64,000 nucleotides of DNA from Neurospora intermedia. Lineage: Eukaryota; Ascomycota; Sordariomycetes; Sordariales; Sordariaceae. The first letter of the stretch is position 1; every line of letters begins with the position of its first letter. The stretch spans positions 2,108,001 through 2,172,000 of the forward strand of contig BTPP01000003.1 in NCBI GenBank assembly GCA_037102815.1, in the 5' to 3' direction. Made by a program: the position numbers and the translations under genes. Shown piece after piece: positions 34,985 through 46,499 of this stretch. The notes below the pieces were generated by a model. That model was given only the letters and a program-made list of their open reading frames with translations, did no database searches and was not told the origin of the DNA.

Positions 34985-37497
34985 AAAAAATTTGCTTTGA
35001 AACCGGAAACGCCGATTTCTAGTCGAGGAGTGCTCTAAAACGAAAACTAATAACGGCAATCGACTTAGGAGGGTCGTTTACGTCCCTCACAATATCCTAC
35101 GACGAACGCAGCAATAGCGTTATATTGTCGTTACTAATGGTTATCGATGGCGGTACTTGTAAGTTTAAAAATAGTATCTATAACCCGTTCGTGGAAATGT
35201 TAGTATATAATAATCTTAAAGCTGTACTTACTACTAAGATTTCGGATAAGATAGAAGAAGATAATAAAATATTAAAGAAATTTATTATTAGAACGAATAA
35301 ATCTATAGACTATAATACTATTTTAACCGAAGATTATTATTAGGCCCGAAAATTATTTCTTAAATTCGTAAAAGTATATATTAAAAAAAGTAGATTTATA
35401 CGACCCGAGGCTAGTAAAGTTAGAACCGATTAGTTTATTATTAAGAAGGATTTTAACGATTTAAGGAAAGATATTTTGAAGGAAATTAAATAAGGCGTTT
35501 AAGAAATACCAAAATATTAGGCTAATATTATAGTAAAAGCTAGTCCGAGTAAAATTAGTACTACCTTCTAATAATTACCTATTATTATTAAGAAGTTTAT
35601 CCCCTCTAACTTCGAATAGTAATTTATTATTAAGGGAGTGACAATTATTACCGAAGTTATAAATCGTTCGAATAGAAATACGAAGACAACCCTAACTATA
35701 TATTTAAATAAGAAGAATACCGGCCTAGTGGTCCGTACAGTTATTAGAATATTAATAACCGGAGATTATATTATTATATTCGACAAATTTATATATAATT
35801 GATATTAATATAATTAAATATACGCTAAAGAAGTTTTTAGCCCTAATATTTTTATCACTATAAATATTATAAGCGTATTAGTTCGGGGCGTACTTTAGGA
35901 TAGTATTGATAATTATACTATAGTAGAGGTCATATTAAATATAGTAAAGGAGAAAAACCCGGAGGTATCTATTATCAAAGTTCGGCTATAAAAGAGAAGG
36001 GATAGAGAGAGTACAAGCCTACTTTTAGTAAAAGTTATTACTATATTAGTAATATACTTCCTTTAAAATAACTTCTTCCTTTACAATAGCAGCGTATACT
36101 TATACGAACTATTCTAAACTTCGAATAATATTTAATAATATTTTAAATATTAAGGAATTGGATATATAACGAAATTCTATTATTAAAAAGATATTTACAC
36201 TTATTATAACGAGGTAAAATACGAAGGAGATTACTTCGGCGAAATAAATTACCTATTTATTAATAATAAATTATTTATTTATTATAAATTATATAGGAAG
36301 AAAAGTTATTATACGTATAACTATAAAGAGTATTCTATTCTCCGGAAAGTAATTACGAAGGCGTTTATTACGTATACTGAGAGGCTATAAATATTCGCTC
36401 CTTATAAAAATTTAATTATAAAGGTATTAGAATTAATAATAGAGATTATAAATAAGGGTATTTTACTAAACACTCCCCTTAGCTCCTATATTATTACTAC
36501 TTTAAAGAGATATATTAGAGGGGTTGTAAAAAGGGGATAGCCGAAGAAGATTATCGGCCTATTTTTCCGATTGAAATTAATAAACCTATAGGATTTTATA
36601 AATATATATTACTCGTATTTATAAAATATAGGGGGAAGTTAATCGTATAGTAGTAATAGTATTTATAAAATTAAAGCCCCCCTAGGGAAGTAGTAATACC
36701 CTTATCCTCTATTAAGGGATTAGAAGGAATTCTATTCTAAGGTAATTAATAGTCTGATTAAAAATATTCTATTAGAATATAAAGAAGTCGTACGAAAGAA
36801 GGAAGTTTTTATTCAGATAAAAGGAGACTTATGATATTATAGCAATTTAAGAGCCGGATAGAAATTTAAATAGGGATATTTACTACCCTAAAAGCGGGAA
36901 ATGTTTCGGGGTTAATTATATAGAGAAGAGAAGGGCGGTAATATATATAAATAAAAAGTAGAATTTAAAGGATTCAGATTTTTAAACCGAAAAGAATTAG
37001 ATTATAGTAACGTTTAAGAATTTAAAGTATTTAACGACTATTTATTCTATTTATTCGTTTATTTTTATACAGGGAATACTAAAATATTAGTAAAGGTTGC
37101 TACTCTTCGAATTTATTAAGGTTGGACCCCTAGTAGGAAATCTAATTATAGTCGGGGATGATAATTTCTATTATTCCAATTAGGATTTAGAGAATAGGAT
37201 TAATTCGGGGGCTATTCACCTCCTTATATAAGTATAATACTAAGAATTTCATTTATTTACCCCCTATAGCGAACTAATAAAATTCGGGAATATAATATAA
37301 GGAGAGAGGGATAGAATAATCGATTATATATAATTATCGTTAGGGGTTGAGGCCGAATATTAGGGAGTATAGAAGTACGAATAAACCGGTTTAAATTCTT
37401 ATTTTTAGGAAATTTAGGTCTAAGTAAGAAGAAAAAATAAAATAGTAAAGGAAGAAGGAAAATATAATTAGAGTTTTATAATATAGTAAAAGTGAAG
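34985..37497 (+). mobile_element. Tad1-like LINE, copy E (5' part)
   Basis: Begins with the family 5' end (TTTGCTTTGAAACCGGAAAC) and covers ORF1 and the endonuclease region for about 2.5 kb. At 37497 it changes abruptly into ORF1 sequence of another copy (F). Heavily RIP-altered. An ORF1 N-terminal stretch is open at 35125-35343. No 3' end is in the window. Confidence 0.82.
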
Positions 37498-38117
37498 GAG
37501 ACGAAGATACGAAGACGACCCTGGCTACGTGCTTAAGTAAGAAGAATACCGGCTTGGTAGTCCGCGCGGCTACTAGAATGCTAACGATTGGAGACTATGT
37601 AATTGTGTTCGACGAGTCTATACGTAATTGGTGTTGGCGTAACTAAGTATAAGCTATAGAAGTTGTCGTCCCCGATACTTTCGTTACTATAAGTACTATA
37701 AGCGTACTAATTCGGGGCGTACCTTAGGATAATATTGATAATTATACTATAGCGGAGGCTATATTGAACGTAGTAAAGGAGAAAAACCCGGAGGTATCTA
37801 TTATCAGGGTTTAATTATAGAAGAGAAGGGACGGAGAAAATAGAGGCCTACTTTTAATAGAAATCGCTACTGTATTAGTAACGTACTTCCTCTAGGATAA
37901 CCTCTTCCTTTAAGACGGCGGTGTATATTGATACGAACCGTTCTAAACTTCGAGTAACGTTTAATAATACTTTAAATATCAGGGAATTGGATATACAACG
38001 AAGTTCTACTACTAAGAAGATATTTACGTTCGCTATAGCGAAGTTAAATACGAAGGAGATTACTTCGGCGAAGTAAATTGCCTATCTAATAATAATAAAT
38101 TATTCGTCTATTATAAA

Positions 38118-38713
38118 GGGAAAACCTCCCCAGACGCACCAAAATCCTACATGTACGCACCCCCACCAGGAAAAATGGGGTAGTTCAGCTGATGACACCT
38201 GACATCGTAAATCCCGTTTTTACCCGCAAAATTTCGTCTTTTCAATACGCGCGACATCCCCTCTAACTTGGTCATTTCTTTCACTCTCTTTCACACGGCC
38301 ATTTGCACCAGGACTCTACACTAGTACTTTGCACCAGCACTTTGCACTACACTGAACTACACGCAATTACATTGCACCCATCTATACTATATATATCTAT
38401 TCAATCTATTACCTCAACGTACGTTGAGATCTACTAGATATAAGCTGTGAGCTTTCAGATTGGCGCTGTTAGATTGGCGCTGTCAGATTGGCGCTGTCAG
38501 ATTGGCGCTGTCAGATTGGCGCTGTCAGATTGGCGCTGTCAGATTTGCTTGCCCGCTGAAGACCAAGATTTACAGGGGATTTACTAGGCTAGCCTGCTTC
38601 AAGATATGACAAATCACGATTTTTACAGCTAAAACGGTATATTTTACATAACAGCCGACATCTGGGTGTAGTGCGTACATGTAGGATTTTGGTGCGTCTG
38701 GGGAGGTCTTTCC
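38118..38713. mobile_element. 596-bp MITE related to MULE-2
   Basis: Bounded by ~43-bp inverted repeats (core ACCTCCCCAGACGCACCAAA) and the 8-bp duplication ATTATAAA at 38110-38117 and 38714-38721. Next to its left terminus a block around 38160-38250 (AGCTGATGACACCTGACAT, then CCCGTTTTTACCCGCAAAAT) is nearly identical to the inner side of the right end of MULE-2 near 60815-60890. It is non-coding, carries six 14-bp tandem units and a 16-bp perfect palindrome CTCAACGTACGTTGAG (38413-38428), and is not RIP-altered. Confidence 0.88.
38456..38539. repeat. Minisatellite inside the MITE, 14-bp unit, six copies
   Basis: Six consecutive CAGATTGGCGCTGT units (the second starts with T instead of C), followed by a partial unit. 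This is a clean tandem array without spacers. Confidence 0.95.
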
Positions 38714-40554
38714 ATTATAAATTATATAGGAAGAAAAGTTATTATATATATAACTATAAGGAGTATTCTATTTTCCGGAAGGTAATTATAAAAGTATTTA
38801 TTATGTACGTTGAGAGGCCGCGGGCGTTCGCCCCCCGTAAGAACTTAGTTGGAAAGGTATTAGAGCCTACGATAGAAATTATAAACGAAGGTATTTTATT
38901 AGACGCTTCCTTTAATTCTTATATTATTATTATCTTAGAGAAATATATTAGAGGAATTATAAAAAGGGGACGGACGAAAAAGATCGTCGGCCTATCCTTC
39001 CGACCGAAATTAATAAACTTATAAAGTTTTATAAATATATATTACCTATCCTTATAAAGTACGGGGGAAAATGGGTCGTATAGTAATAATAGTACTTATA
39101 AAATTATAACCCCCCCTAAGGAAGTAGTAATACCTTTATCCTCTACCGAAGGATTAGAAGGAACCCTATTCTAGGGTAATTAATAGTCCAATTAAAGATA
39201 TTCTATTAGAATGTAGGGAAGTTTTGTTAAAAGAGGGAAGTTTCTCTTGGAATAAAAGGAGACCTATAATATTATAATAATTTAGGAGCCGGGTAGAAAT
39301 TGAATAAGGATATTTATTGTCCTAGAGGCGGAAGATATTTCGGGGTTGATTATATAGAGAAGGGAAGGGTAATAATATATTTAAATAAAAAATAAAATTT
39401 AAAGAACCTAAATTTCTAAGTTAGAAAGGATTAGACTGTAATAATATTCAAGAATTTAAAGGACCTAACGACCGTTTATTCTATTTATTCGCCTATTTTT
39501 ATATAAGGAATATTAGAATATTAGTAAAGGTCGTTACTCTTCGAATTCATCGAAGTCGGACCCCCGGCGGGAAATTTAATTATAATTAAGGATTATTATT
39601 TTTACTATTTGAATTAGGATCTAAAGAATAGGACTAACCCGGGGGCCGTTCGCTTCCTTATATAAATATAACGCTAGAAGTTTAGTTTATTTACCCCCTA
39701 TAGCGAACCGATAAAATTCGGGAATATAATATAAAGAGAGAAAGATAGAATAATTAATTATATATAATTATTATTAGGAGTTAATTTTGAATATTAGGGA
39801 GTATAAAAGTATCAATAAACCATTTAAATTACTACCCTTAAGAAATCTAAGTCTAAATAAGAAAAAAAAATAAAAAGGTAGAGGAAGAAAAAAGATATAG
39901 TTAGAGTTTTATAAATATAATAAAAGTAAAGGAGGCGTTAGAGAAATAAATATTGGTTCTAGAAAAGATTAATATAATAGAGAATTTCGAGTTTATTTTT
40001 TTAAATTCAATAGAGAATTTATAAATATTATAGAGGAATTCGTCCCGTATTGGGAGAAAAGTTGAAAGAAGAAAGTAGATTAATAAATATTAAAATATAA
40101 AATAATTTTAAAAGAAGCGCAGAAGATATATCAAGAGTAGTTTTAATATTAGATAATATTAAAATAAAAGGATTTTATTAAAGCTATAATAAAAAAAAAG
40201 AGGATAATTGTAAAAGCCTAGTAAGTTATATAGTGTAATAATATTACTAAAACTTTAAAGAACCTAAATCGATTTTAACCCTTAGAATAATAAGTTTAGA
40301 TTTAAAATTACCGATTAATAAACCTACCTAAACTACTAACCTTTCAAACCTACGAAGGAGCAGTAGAAATCGGAGACTATAATAATAAGCCTAAAATTTT
40401 TACTGAACGTTTCTTCTTAGAAGTAGAGGTCCTAATAAATTACTTACCGCATTAAATTAAATTACTAAATAGTATTAATTTAATAATTATTAAGAACTGA
40501 AGCTAATTAATGAGGAGGATATTTAGGATATACTTTCCCGGATAGTATTTAATA

Positions 40555-41835
40555 GGCATTTACTCCGGCGGCACCAGCCTTATGTTAGAGCGGCCCCAAT
40601 CCCTATAGCGGCCCCAATCGGGTTAGGGTTAAACGTGGGCATCTTTTTTTACCATCTTTTATTTCAACCAGACAGTAATCGTACAGCAGTCTTCTTCTGT
40701 AAAACAGCGCCAAGCCCAGTCAACCAGTAGAACCCCCCCATTCATTAACGCTCAATACCCAGCCCAGATTTTAGACTTGGTAATTTTGAACCTTCTTTTT
40801 CCTCCCTCTTCCTCTTTCTTTACAACCAAACTTCCTTTCACCACCACAACAAGCTAGAATCGACTGCACGTACGTAAATATTAATCGCATCAATAGACAA
40901 AGCTATTTACTAACTTCTTTGAAGCTTTACAACGCTACGCGCAGTACGTATACTAAAATAGAGCAAAAACCACACCAACAAAGAAAAGCACCCTACCACA
41001 CCTAAATGCAGCGAGGAACAGATCTGGAGTTGGGCATAGCCTTTATCCTTAGGAACTGAATAGAATAACAATGCCACAGCTCATCAACCACCACCAAAGA
41101 CCAACGAGAAGGATAAGACTCTTCTCATCAATCCTAGCTAGTTGAATAGGTCTAAAGGTTAGTCTTGTCACGGAAGGGTTGTTGAGCTTACTGTTACTAG
41201 GGTATTTAACGATAGCTCTATAGTTTGGGAGCGGAACTTCTTAGTCTATTTTCAAGGAAAAGTATTGTCTAATCAGGAGTACCTCTCCTTCTACCTATTC
41301 TCAACTCGGGATCTCCTCCTTATATCCCCTTCCTTACTCAATACATTCCTAGGGTCCTAACCGACCAGTACAGTAGATCTGCTCCTCAATGCATAACAAA
41401 CCAAGGCCCTGATATCTCCACTCATCATATAAAAGCAAGAGTTTCAAAGCAAGAAAGGAAAAAACAGAAAAAAGAACCAACCACCCCACATCAATACGAC
41501 TTCAAAATACCGCTATAGGAATTAGAGGCGCCGAATCAACCGTTATAAACACCATACCAAGCATCACGAGATTCCTCTCCGTAGTCGATAGTATTAATAT
41601 AAATAGGTAGCTATAAGATAATCTAATATTAAGAATATTGTATACCGTAGAAATCTCCATACAAAACCATGTTACTAGTCATTATTGTTATCTTTTTATC
41701 CAGTTGTAAGACTCTGGGATTTACTATGTAAAGGATATTTTACCTTAAAATTACGTGCTAAGGATTGAAATATTGGGGCCGCTATAGGGATTGGGGCCTC
41801 TGTAACATATGGCTGGTGCCGCCGGAGTAAATGCC
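40555..41835. mobile_element. 1281-bp non-autonomous TIR element of unknown family
   Basis: About 62-bp inverted repeats starting GGCATTTACTCCGGCGGCAC, flanked by the 8-bp duplication ATTTAATA at 40547-40554 and 41836-41843. The terminal repeats contain GCGGCCCCAAT twice. The LINE F reading resumes exactly after the duplication. No transposase-like coding is visible. An 8-bp duplication fits hAT or some MULE families, but the ends do not decide between them. CA and TG are frequent, so it has largely escaped RIP. Confidence 0.88.
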
Positions 41836-42083
41836 ATTTAATAAGGCCCCTAGGATCGATTAGTATTTAAATAGGTTTTTAAAATTGTATAAATAATTAT
41901 GTTAATAGGTTATTATAGTACATTTAGTATTTACTAGCTTCCGGCTCGGATATTTCCTATAGTAATTTAAGGATGCGAAAATCGTTATCTTTAAGAAGTT
42001 TAGAAAGAGCGTTGTCTAATAGAAGTTAACGGGTGTATAAAGGCTAATATTACTATTTGATAATATAGGAAAAATCTTTAAAG

Positions 42084-43335
42084 TGTCACGAGCGACGTGG
42101 TTATGAGAGACAAGCTAAACACGTTGATTCCTAGGTCCATACTAGAATTACAAGATGAAGAAGAAAAGAAGGAAACGTGCAAAGGCGCGTTTGGCGTTTG
42201 GGGTTTTAACCCTAGGCCCAGGTGGCCGGTGTACGTCGCGCTACGATATTACGTGCGCGTAGTCTTGTAGCTCCCGCAGTCCCGGTACTGGGATCCACCC
42301 GCTAGTGTTGTAATATTACCCCCCCGGTAGAAAAAGATTCGTCCCGAGTCGTATAAAAAAAAACTAGGAAACTAGAATATACGTAAAGAGGGTCCCCGTT
42401 CCTAGTCCTCCAATTAAAATCCTCTAAAAAAGTCGTTATTACTTTAGTTCGAATATAATCGCTTTTTAAATAGAGGGGGGGTATCTTTAGGCTTTTAATT
42501 AGTTCAATTAGTTCTAGGCCCCTACGCTATTACTAATTACACTAATATTCTATTACGGTATATTGTATAACCTTCCCAATCCTATTATTTAAGTCCGTTA
42601 ATTATTTCGTTTACTCCTCCCTTATTAATATTTCGTTTAATCCTCCCTTATTAATAAATTTACTTCCTTACCCCTATGTACTTTCTCGTTAATCGAAATC
42701 CTTTTTTTATAAGTATATTATCTTCTTTATAGTTCGGGTCTAACTTATCCGACTCTATTATTTATAACTAAGCGTCTAACCGTTTTGGGGGATTAAATTA
42801 ATCCGGGTATTAATTATAGAAGGATTTAACGAAATAAATAGAATTTTTAAACCTTTATATATTATAATACTCTAGGTCCGGGTTATAGCCCTTCTAATTT
42901 GTTTAATATTATAACTATCCTTAGTATATTTTTAACGCTAGGATACTTTTAACTTCCTATTTGAAACCGTTTCTGATATATTCTCTTACTAGCTCCTCTA
43001 TATATTAATTTAGGAGTAAATTATCGGAGTATTTCCTTAAGTAATTAGTATAGAATACGTTAGTATTGTACTACCCCTTAGGAACCATTAGGTAGTAGGA
43101 ATATTTATATTTCTCCTTAATTTTGAATTACCGGCTAATTAAGGGGAAGTTTAATTTATAATTAGGTCGGTTGAATAGTTCGTTCTATTTGATAATAAAT
43201 GCTTCATTTCTAATATTAAAATTAGGTACCCGTCGGTATTGGTTGGCCTATTATATTATCCGTTCCTAGATAATAGTAATAAATTCCCTTACTTCAAAGA
43301 TATAACCCTAGATTCTTTTTATAATATTTTGGGCG
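42084..43335 (-). mobile_element. Ty3/Gypsy fragment: 3' LTR and integrase end with chromodomain-like part (fossil)
   Basis: A 232-bp LTR-like segment (42084-42315, TGTCAC to GTAATA) is followed by a purine tract in the minus orientation and then by about 1 kb whose minus-strand reading resembles the C-terminal part of a Gypsy integrase. Signs include an NQYRR-like segment near 43240, basic and hydrophobic patches, and a KGYNPDLEYYN chromodomain-like stretch near 42850-42900. It is a broken, RIP-altered remnant that ends abruptly at about 43335 against LINE H. Its 5' part and second LTR are not in the window. Confidence 0.65.
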
Positions 43336-43382
43336 AAATTACTCTTAATATATCCTCCGTACTTCTTTTATAATTATCCTAT

Positions 43383-43694
43383 TGTAAGGGATCTACGAGG
43401 TATACACGCAGGTAGGCCTTGTAAAGAGCTTGAAATAATCGACAAAGAGGAGGAAGCTTTGTGCCAGTATGGCTGGCATAGAGCCCACGGCTAAATATAC
43501 GAAAGAGATGCGTGGGCATCGAAGGTGCCAGAAATGCTAAGGCCAGAAATGTGGCCCGTGCGGCTCCCGAGGGATGTACCCAATGGGGCCCGGCGCTAAG
43601 GCGGCTGCCGACAGCCGACCGGCCCGTGTACCCAACTAGAGGGCACGCCTGGCTTATATACTAGGCAAACACTCTAGGCGCTAGCCCTATAATA
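43383..43694 (-). repeat. Left (3') LTR of element X
   Basis: 312 bp, co-linear with 61326-61637, including GATGTACCCAATGGGGCCCG. The TGTAAGGG start is intact here. It ends TATAATA, which in the right copy reads CGTGACA. Confidence 0.88.
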
Positions 43695-43788
43695 TTACTT
43701 CCCACCTCTCCCTTCGAGAATAGTTAGAAATACTATATATAAGAAAGAATCCAAGCGCTCTAATACCCCCGGCGTACTCTTAAACACT

Positions 43789-43971
43789 TGTGAGATCACC
43801 AACGAGATCAAGCGGTTGGATACGATTGATTGAGTGCTATGGAGAAGAAAGAGGAAGAGGGAGACTAGCCGAGTCTGGAAGGCTAGATATGGTGCGGTCT
43901 GGGCAGGGCATAGAGTGGGGACTGGGCTGTGCCCAGTGCGGTGCCTAGTGAATGCTAGAGACCCACTAACA
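43789..43971 (-). repeat. Left (3') LTR of the Copia element
   Basis: 183 bp matching 56593-56775 with few, transition-type differences. It keeps more CA and TG than the interior. Confidence 0.9.
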
Positions 43972-44049
43972 TACCCCTATAGATTGGAAGATTACTAAAG
44001 AGTATTTACCTCTATATACTATTTATATTGTAATATTTTTTATAGTGTT

Positions 44050-44958
44050 GATCAAGCCTAGGGAACCTTCTTCTAGACCATACCCATTAACTTGATAAAT
44101 CTAGCGTACTTATCCGCTTTCAACGGCTTTGTTAGACCGTCGGCTGGCATTTCGTTACCCGGCAAATACTCGATTGTGAATGCCTTCCTGTCCACCTCTT
44201 GAATTAACTATTTATATCGTATGTCGATATATCGGTTCCTGGCGGGTAGATTGGGGTTGAGAACCTGGTCCTTGGCGTTGTTACTATCTATATATAGTAC
44301 TCTATTGACTTTGTAGACTCCCAGATTTACGTTCAAATCATCCAGCATGCCGCCCACCTAATTGAGAGCCTTGGCTGTGGGTACTAGATTGGTAAACTCT
44401 GCTTCTGTCGTACTAGTTGTAATGAGATTCTGTCGTTTAGACTTCTAAAGGACGGGGCTATAGGTAAAGAATATAATGTGGCCCGCTATACTCTTCCTTG
44501 TAAGGATGTTATTAGTAAAGGATGCGTTTGTATATATGTAAAAGGATGGAACTATTAACGGCGATAATATACCGTTTAATTTAATACTTAAATTGGAGTA
44601 TTTAAATAGATATTGCTATAAATATTTTATAACGATAAGGTGGCGATTAGTAGGCTTCTTAATACCCTCTAATAGTTTATTAACGGTAAAAGCGATATTT
44701 GGCTAGGTGTTTATTAATAATTAATTTAATGAACTAGTCTTCTTAGGGTAAGATTTAGCTTCTTTTAGTAATATATTGTTACCCCTATAGATTTTATAGT
44801 CCGGTGGCTATAGTGTTTTAATACTGTGGAGTTTGCTGTTATTGAACTTAGCAATGACCGATTTAGTATATCGCTGCTGGGATATAAAGATTGTACGAAT
44901 TTGGCGGTCCTTAACGATATTGTATTTTAGAAATGTATATACTTAATTTAACTCTTTG
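44050..44958 (-). pseudogene. Copia RNase H and end of reverse transcriptase
   Basis: The stretch nearest the LTR is well preserved and reads as the C-terminal end of Copia RNase H with the DGLTKPL motif. Farther right RIP damage increases. The sequence continues beyond LINE G at 51948. Confidence 0.75.
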
Positions 44959-46499
44959 AATTTAAAGTGGTTATATATATAGTCTTATTCCCTATACTAT
45001 AAACTATAGCGCCTTATTGGCATAAGGTCCTTCTCTAGTTCTCTGGAGGGGAAAACCGTAAGACGTTAAGCGCCTCCGGATGAAAACCCCTAGCTCCATT
45101 TCGGCCGTAGTTTACTATACTACTCCTACTTTGTTTATAGCTATAATAATTCTTACTTACCACTATAGCGAATATAATTTCGTTTCTTCTACCGCTATAT
45201 TATCCCAATACTAAAATAATAAAAATAATAGGAATAATAGGAATAGGATTAGATTCGGTACGCCGCTCCCTTCACTACCTTTCTATTTTACCTTCTACTA
45301 TTCCTTCCTCTATTTTTTCTCCGCTTCCTTATTCTATTTTCCTATTTACTACCTTACTTCTCCGCTTCCTTCCCTATTTATAAATATTTCCGCCCTATTA
45401 TTTACTCTCCTAACTTTATAATTTTACTCCTATTTATATCGGTATAAAGACCCCTTCCCCTATCTATATAATCCCCTATATAGCGCCCTTCTTAATTTTT
45501 CTCCTCCTTCTTCCCCTATTATAACTTCTATTAAAATAGTTTCCTCCGGCCGCTATTATCCTAGCCCTATTAATTTAACTTCTAATATAGAGAATTCTTC
45601 CCCTATTGTATCCCTAAATCCTACGTCCCCTATAATCCCTTTAATTATACTTTTAGAGCCTACGTTCTTCGTTCGTACCTTTTACAATTTCCTTAGTAGT
45701 TATTCCCCTTAAAATTAATATAATTTCTTCCCTCCCTTCTTTAATCCTTATACTAATTTAATTAATATTATTCGTAAAATTCCTTACTTTTATTATATTT
45801 TAAATTTTACTTCCGTTATATATTTTAATAATAGGTTTAATTCTTTTAGTACCTTTAAGAAGGTTATTGCCGATAGAATTTATTTTATTTCGTTTATCGG
45901 TAAGTCCTTTATTTTCTATTTATTTTTTTCGTTATTTAATTCTTATATTTCTAATTAATAGTATTTAAAATACTATTTATAACTATACTTCTAGTAAATA
46001 TATATTAGACATCCCTACTAGTCTCTATAATACTTATAATATTATTTAAATAATAGCCGTTACTATAATATTAGGTAGTTAAGATAGGTTTAATTACAAT
46101 TTAAATATCTTCGTTCGTATTACTAATAATTTTATTAATTATATATATATTCGTTTAGAATAGGACAACCTTCCTACTAATTATAAGCGTTTTCCCTATA
46201 CTTTAAACTATAATATTATTAAATAGTAGTAGAAGGGTTATTACGAACTAGTTATAAAAGATACCTATTATAGTTATATCCCTTTTTTGCCCGATAGTAG
46301 TACTATAAACCCGGTTCGGATTGTATTTAATTCTAATAGTAATATTATTATTCCTATATATATTATATTTAGTAGTAATAATTATACTATTTTTATTCGT
46401 ATAATTTCTAATTTTAATAATAATAGTAGTTCCATTCCCGGTAGCCCTAAAACCGTCGATATTCCTAACTATACCCTTATAAATAATAATTAAATTTAA

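Larger units (their letters stand above)
37498..42083 (+). mobile_element. Tad1-like LINE, copy F, 5'-truncated, with two nested TIR elements
   Basis: Begins inside ORF1, at a place corresponding to about 13607 of copy A, and runs through ORF1 and endonuclease into reverse transcriptase. Two short TIR elements interrupt it (38118-38713 and 40555-41835). It stops at 42083 against an LTR. The first ~400 bp are much less RIP-altered than the rest. No 3' end is in the window. Confidence 0.82.

Noticed and set aside
38456-38539. CRISPR-like array
   Set aside because: The units are contiguous with no spacers, inside a fungal MITE: it is a minisatellite.
40618-40635. Telomeric repeat remnant (GGGTTAGGGTT)
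   Set aside because: Fewer than two units, inside a TIR element; too short to indicate an internal telomere.
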